Below, one piece after another: positions 6,442 to 8,662 of a stretch of DNA of 8,662 bases (the stretch's first letter is position 1; every line of letters starts with the position of its first letter). The DNA comes from Candidatus Zixiibacteriota bacterium (GTDB lineage Bacteria > Zixibacteria > MSB-5A5 > SM1-73). The translations under genes and the position numbers were made by a program. Location: assembly GCA_029933635.1 (NCBI GenBank), contig JAOZNS010000111.1, positions 1-8,662 of the forward strand. Direction: 5' to 3'. The notes beneath the pieces are model-generated. The model was not told the DNA's origin, ran no database searches, and saw only the letters and a program-made list of their open reading frames with translations.

Positions 6442-6773
6442 TTGAGTAATAAAATCACCGATATAGCTAAGAATCTCAGAAGGAAGTCCACTAATGCAGA
6501 GAGATTATTATGGAGGCATTTACGAGCAAAACAATTAGAAGGACTTAAATTCAGAAGACAACAGCCAGTTGGGAATTATATTGTAAATTTTGTCTGTTTT
6601 GAAAAGCGTATAGTAATAGAGGTGGATGGTGGACAGCATGCCATAGAAAAAGACAAGGATAATGAAAGAGATAAAAATGGTTTGAAGGACAAGGTTTTAA
6701 AGTTCTGAGGTTCTGGAATAATGAAGTGTTAATGAATATTGAAGGCGTATTGGAAGTGATAAGGGAGAATTGT
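6442..6773 (+). pseudogene. DUF559 (Vsr-like) endonuclease-domain gene, frameshifted
   Basis: DUF559 proteins are small PD-(D/E)XK-type, Vsr-related putative endonucleases of about 110-130 residues. Here the first frame starts at TTG 6442 and shows the family block STNAERLLWRHLRAKQLEGL, FRRQQPVGNYIV, FVCFEKRIVIEVDGGQHA. It leaves the family pattern after ERDK and stops at 6706-6708. The missing C-terminal half (FKVLRFWNNEVLMNIEGVLE) continues in the third frame from TGG 6678 to about 6773. The break is at a run of five A (6673-6677): one added or two lost bases restore the frame. A second change is N49 where the family has Asp (YIVDFVC), a likely metal-binding residue, by a single GAT to AAT change. 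Both point to an inactive relic, though a sequencing error at the A-run cannot be excluded. After the domain the third frame stays open through the 3' repeat to TAG 6903, inside rarA. Confidence 0.8.
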
Positions 6774-6778
6774 TTATA

Positions 6779-6811
6779 TCACCCTTCCCTAACCCCCCAT
6801 CAAGGGAGGGG
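6779..6811 (-). repeat. 3' repeat of the DUF559 unit, inverted copy of the 5' repeat
   Basis: Read on the minus strand it runs CCCCTCCCTTGATGGGGGG, then TTAGGGAAGGGTGA. It matches the 5' repeat through the TTGATGGGGG core and the GGGTGA end, with small gaps. It has only three usable G-runs, so it lacks the full quadruplex motif of the 5' copy. It overlaps the read-through tail of the DUF559 frame (reading YHPSLTPHQGRGK). Confidence 0.65.
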
Positions 6812-6864
6812 AAAATTAAAAGGCTACCAACGATTTTTAAATCCGACCGATAAATTTGATTTTC

Positions 6865-8223
6865 ATGGATCTATTCCAAAAAGAGAAAAAAGGGGGAAAT
6901 GTTAGAAGTACTCCTTTGGCGGATAGGATGAGACCCCAGACTCTGGAGGAGTTTGTGGGCCAGAAGCACATCCTGGGTGAGGGTTCGGTCCTGCGTAGGG
7001 CAATCGAAGAAGATAAGATTCAATCACTGATTTTCTGGGGTCCACCTGGAACTGGAAAGACCACTTTAGCTCATATCATCGCAAAAGCCACAGGTGCACA
7101 TTTCATCTCCTTCTCCGCAGTTCTCTCCGGCATAAAGGAGATAAAGGAGGTTATGGCGGAAGCCACCCGAATGAAAGAATTGTATAATCGAAAGACCATC
7201 CTGTTCGTGGATGAGGTCCATCGCTTCAACAAAGCTCAACAGGATGCCTTTCTTCCGCACGTGGAGAAGGGAAACATTATCCTGATCGGCGCTACCACTG
7301 AAAATCCTTCATTTGAGGTCATCTCCGCCCTTCTGTCCCGAACCAAAGTTTACACCTTAAATCCCTTGACTGAGGATGAGTTGAAAATCATACTCAAGCG
7401 AGCTATTGAGGATAAGAAAAGAGGTTTAGGAGATCTGAACGTAGAGGTGGATGAAGAGGCTTTAGACTATATTGCTCAGATGGCTAATGGAGATGCCCGG
7501 GTGGCTTTGTCAACGTTAGAATTTGCATCCCTGACCACGCCTCCCAATAAGGAGAACAAACGAAAAATTTCCTTAAAGATTGCTTGCGAGACCATGCAGA
7601 AGAAAGCGCTGGTCTACGATAAGGGAGGAGAGGAGCATTACAACATAATCTCGGCTTTTCACAAGAGCTTAAGAGGGTCTGATCCTGATGCTTCCCTTTA
7701 TTGGCTGGGAAGGATGCTGGCTGGAGGTGAGGATCCCCTTTATATCGCCCGCCGGATGGTCCGGTTTGCCTCCGAGGATGTGGGGAATGCGGATCCTCTG
7801 GCTCTTCAGGTTGCCATCGCAGCCAAGGAGGCTTATCACTTTTTGGGTTCACCTGAAGGCGAGCTATCCTTGGCTCAGGCGGCAGTGTATTTAGCCATAG
7901 CTCCTAAGAGCAATGCCATTTACAAAGCATTCAATCTGGTGCAGGAGGACATCCATAAAACTCAAGCATTGCCCGTGCCCTTACATATCCGCAATGCACC
8001 TACCCAGTTGATGAGAGATTTGGGATATGGAAAAGACTATAAGTATCCCCACAATTTTCCCGATGGGGTGGTGGATCAATCTTATCTCCCAGAAAATCTA
8101 AAGGATCGCAGATATTATCATCCAACGGATTTCGGCTTCGAAAAGGAGATCAAGAAAAGGTTAAAATGGTGGAAGGAGAAGAAAAAGCAAGGTGCAAGTG
8201 GCAAGGAAGAAAGAGGAATCTGA
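6865..8223 (+). CDS. rarA: Replication-associated recombination protein RarA (MgsA), AAA+ ATPase
   Basis: This 452-residue protein is close to E. coli RarA (447). RarA/MgsA/Mgs1-WRNIP1 proteins are clamp-loader-like AAA+ ATPases that act at stalled replication forks with SSB. Numbered from ATG 6865: the N-terminal PLADRMRPQTLEEFVGQ-HIL block, Walker A GPPGTGKTT (59-67, K65), Walker B ILFVDEVHRFNKAQQDAFLP (D116), sensor I GATTENPSF, arginine-finger region ALLSRTKVY (R159), then the lid, the tetramerisation region (EDVGNADPLAL, LAIAPKSNAIYKA) and a C-terminus with YPHNFPDGVVDQSYLP. ATG 6865 (MDLFQKE) fits the usual MDLF start; TTG 6856 would add three residues. No Shine-Dalgarno or promoter is clear between the DUF559 unit and this start, so transcription may come from 6312-6339. 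The tail KKKQGASGKEERGI is a poorly conserved, charged extension. Confidence 0.96.
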   Translation: MDLFQKEKKGGNVRSTPLADRMRPQTLEEFVGQKHILGEGSVLRRAIEEDKIQSLIFWGPPGTGKTTLAHIIAKATGAHFISFSAVLSGIKEIKEVMAEATRMKELYNRKTILFVDEVHRFNKAQQDAFLPHVEKGNIILIGATTENPSFEVISALLSRTKVYTLNPLTEDELKIILKRAIEDKKRGLGDLNVEVDEEALDYIAQMANGDARVALSTLEFASLTTPPNKENKRKISLKIACETMQKKALVYDKGGEEHYNIISAFHKSLRGSDPDASLYWLGRMLAGGEDPLYIARRMVRFASEDVGNADPLALQVAIAAKEAYHFLGSPEGELSLAQAAVYLAIAPKSNAIYKAFNLVQEDIHKTQALPVPLHIRNAPTQLMRDLGYGKDYKYPHNFPDGVVDQSYLPENLKDRRYYHPTDFGFEKEIKKRLKWWKEKKKQGASGKEERGI

Positions 8224-8341
8224 TTTTTCGTAAGGGCTGTAGATGGTTTCTCACTCCGGTTGCAATCCAGATAAACAATTTTTCCCCTCGCAAAAGGCCA
8301 CAGGGAACGATTTTTCTCTTTCATGGTTAGATTAAATCTTC

Positions 8342-8390
8342 CAAGCAGGCGATCCGATGTAGTCTGCTTGAGGTAAACCTTGGTTTGCCT
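8342..8390 (+). terminator. Two abutting hairpins between rarA and alr, possible terminator
   Basis: The first hairpin is CAAGCAG (8342-8348) with CTGCTTG (8364-8370) around a 15-nt loop. The second starts at the next base: AGGTAAACC (8371-8379) with GGTTTGCCT (8382-8390), nine pairs with one G-T wobble, followed by GATTTT. They lie 119-167 nt after the rarA stop and end 10 nt before the alr -35. Termination of rarA is the simplest reading; the T-run is weak. The rest of 8224-8399 shows nothing I can name. Confidence 0.4.
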
Positions 8391-8399
8391 GATTTTGCC

Positions 8400-8430
8400 T
8401 TGACAAAGGGGTCTAATTCAGATATATAAT
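8400..8430 (+). promoter_or_regulatory. Near-consensus sigma70 promoter for alr
   Basis: A perfect -35 TTGACA (8400-8405) is followed by GATATATAAT. The perfect -10 TATAAT (8425-8430) has a 19-bp spacer, while the overlapping TATATA (8423-8428) has the ideal 17 bp. Transcription would start near 8435-8437, leaving a leader of about 35 nt before ATG 8472. Confidence 0.8.
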
Positions 8431-8471
8431 CAACATCTGAAACTGAACGGTTCATCACGCAGGAGAGGTAA

Positions 8472-8662
8472 ATGATAACCGATGGCAACAGCCTTCTCAG
8501 ACCAGCATATTTAGAGGTTGATCTGGATGCCATAGCTTACAACGTTCGAAACATTAAAAAGAGAATAGGTGAAGGTGTGGAGCTTATGGCAATAGTCAAG
8601 GCTGACGGTTATGGTCATGGCGCCTATCCGGTCTCCTGTGTGGCTTTGGAGAATGGGGCCAT
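8472..8662 (+). CDS. alr: Alanine racemase, N-terminal part (3' partial)
   Basis: The frame is open to the right edge: 63 full codons of a protein normally about 360-400 residues long. The N-terminus reads RPAYLEVDLDAIAYNVRNIKKRIG, the typical opening of the PLP-dependent alr barrel. It is followed by AIVKADGYGHGAYPVS, in which K43 is the lysine that binds pyridoxal phosphate (family pattern VKADAYGHG). Alr interconverts L- and D-alanine and supplies D-Ala for peptidoglycan, in the cytoplasm. The start ATG 8472 is supported by AGGAGAGG at 8461-8468 with normal spacing and by the promoter at 8400-8430. A Gly replaces the more common Ala in KADGYGHG, which is seen in some family members. A fused domain downstream cannot be excluded because the gene is cut. 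Confidence 0.93.
   Translation, partial: MITDGNSLLRPAYLEVDLDAIAYNVRNIKKRIGEGVELMAIVKADGYGHGAYPVSCVALENGA

Larger units (their letters stand above)
6397..6811 (+). mobile_element. Putative mobile unit: DUF559 gene framed by inverted G/C-rich repeats
   Basis: A 5' repeat (6397-6434) and a 3' repeat (6779-6811) in inverted orientation frame a degenerate DUF559 endonuclease gene, about 415 bp in all. Both repeats contain the core CTTGATGGGGG, or its complement, with a flanking GGGTGA end. The inside is AT-rich: 37% G+C at 6481-6540 and 32% at 6661-6720, against 52% in rarA at 7201-7260 (hand counts). No target-site duplication is evident, so the mode of movement is unknown. I recall DUF559 genes with similar flanking repeats in many uncultured bacterial genomes, but could not check this. 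Confidence 0.45.

Noticed and set aside
6670..6680. Programmed -1 frameshifting in the DUF559 gene
   Set aside because: The site T AAA AAT is not a proper X XXY YYZ slippery heptamer, the A-run is short, and the domain carries another damaging change.
8229..8240. CGTAAGGGCTGT after rarA as another copy of the 6143-6224 element
   Set aside because: Only a 9-base match (AAGGGCTGT with 6210-6218) is shared, with no extension; this is within chance.
8118..8324. 68-codon minus-strand frame across the rarA 3' end and spacer
   Set aside because: No ribosome binding site, no recognised domain, and most of it is antisense to rarA.

Overview
The window looks bacterial. It probably comes from an uncultured lineage near the FCB (Fibrobacteres-Chlorobi-Bacteroidetes) group. 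The main clue is the first gene, a large exported protein that ends in a type A sorting domain of the type IX secretion system (motif YQNYPNPFNNET, later LASGIYFYQL). Such domains are typical of Bacteroidetes and of candidate phyla such as Zixibacteria, Marinimicrobia or WOR-3. I cannot place it more precisely. Housekeeping genes (rpsT, murJ, rarA, alr) show that this is chromosome, with one small mobile-looking insertion.

Layout. (1) At 1-2492 lies the 3' part of a secreted protein with two tandem copies of a cysteine-peptidase-like module and a C-terminal sorting domain, followed by a perfect 13-bp hairpin. (2) At 2636-4054 lies a probable two-gene unit: an 8-Cys ferredoxin and a geranylgeranyl-reductase-family flavoprotein. 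The likely joint role is ferredoxin-driven saturation of isoprenoid chains. (3) At 4085-4339, on the minus strand and convergent with the flavoprotein gene, is rpsT (ribosomal protein S20), with a TTG start, a strong Shine-Dalgarno sequence and a sigma70-type promoter. (4) At 4575-6140 is murJ (lipid II flippase), divergent from rpsT. (5) At 6141-6864 is an accessory patch: an 82-bp imperfect inverted-repeat element, a probable murJ terminator, an extended -10 promoter, and a DUF559-type endonuclease gene. That gene is AT-rich and frameshifted, and it is framed by G/C-rich repeats in inverted orientation. (6) At 6865-8223 is rarA (AAA+ ATPase of replication-fork maintenance). (7) From 8400 there is a near-consensus promoter and the start of alr (alanine racemase), cut by the window edge.

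How the parts relate. MurJ and Alr both serve peptidoglycan synthesis but have separate transcription signals. The ferredoxin probably gives electrons to the reductase beside it. The DUF559 unit sits between a good promoter and rarA, so rarA may now be transcribed through the insertion.

No clearly new multi-gene system is visible. The best candidates for a second look are the DUF559 gene framed by inverted repeats, with a G-quadruplex-capable repeat overlapping its ribosome-binding region, the double cysteine-peptidase-like secreted protein, and the bacterial ferredoxin-reductase pair.
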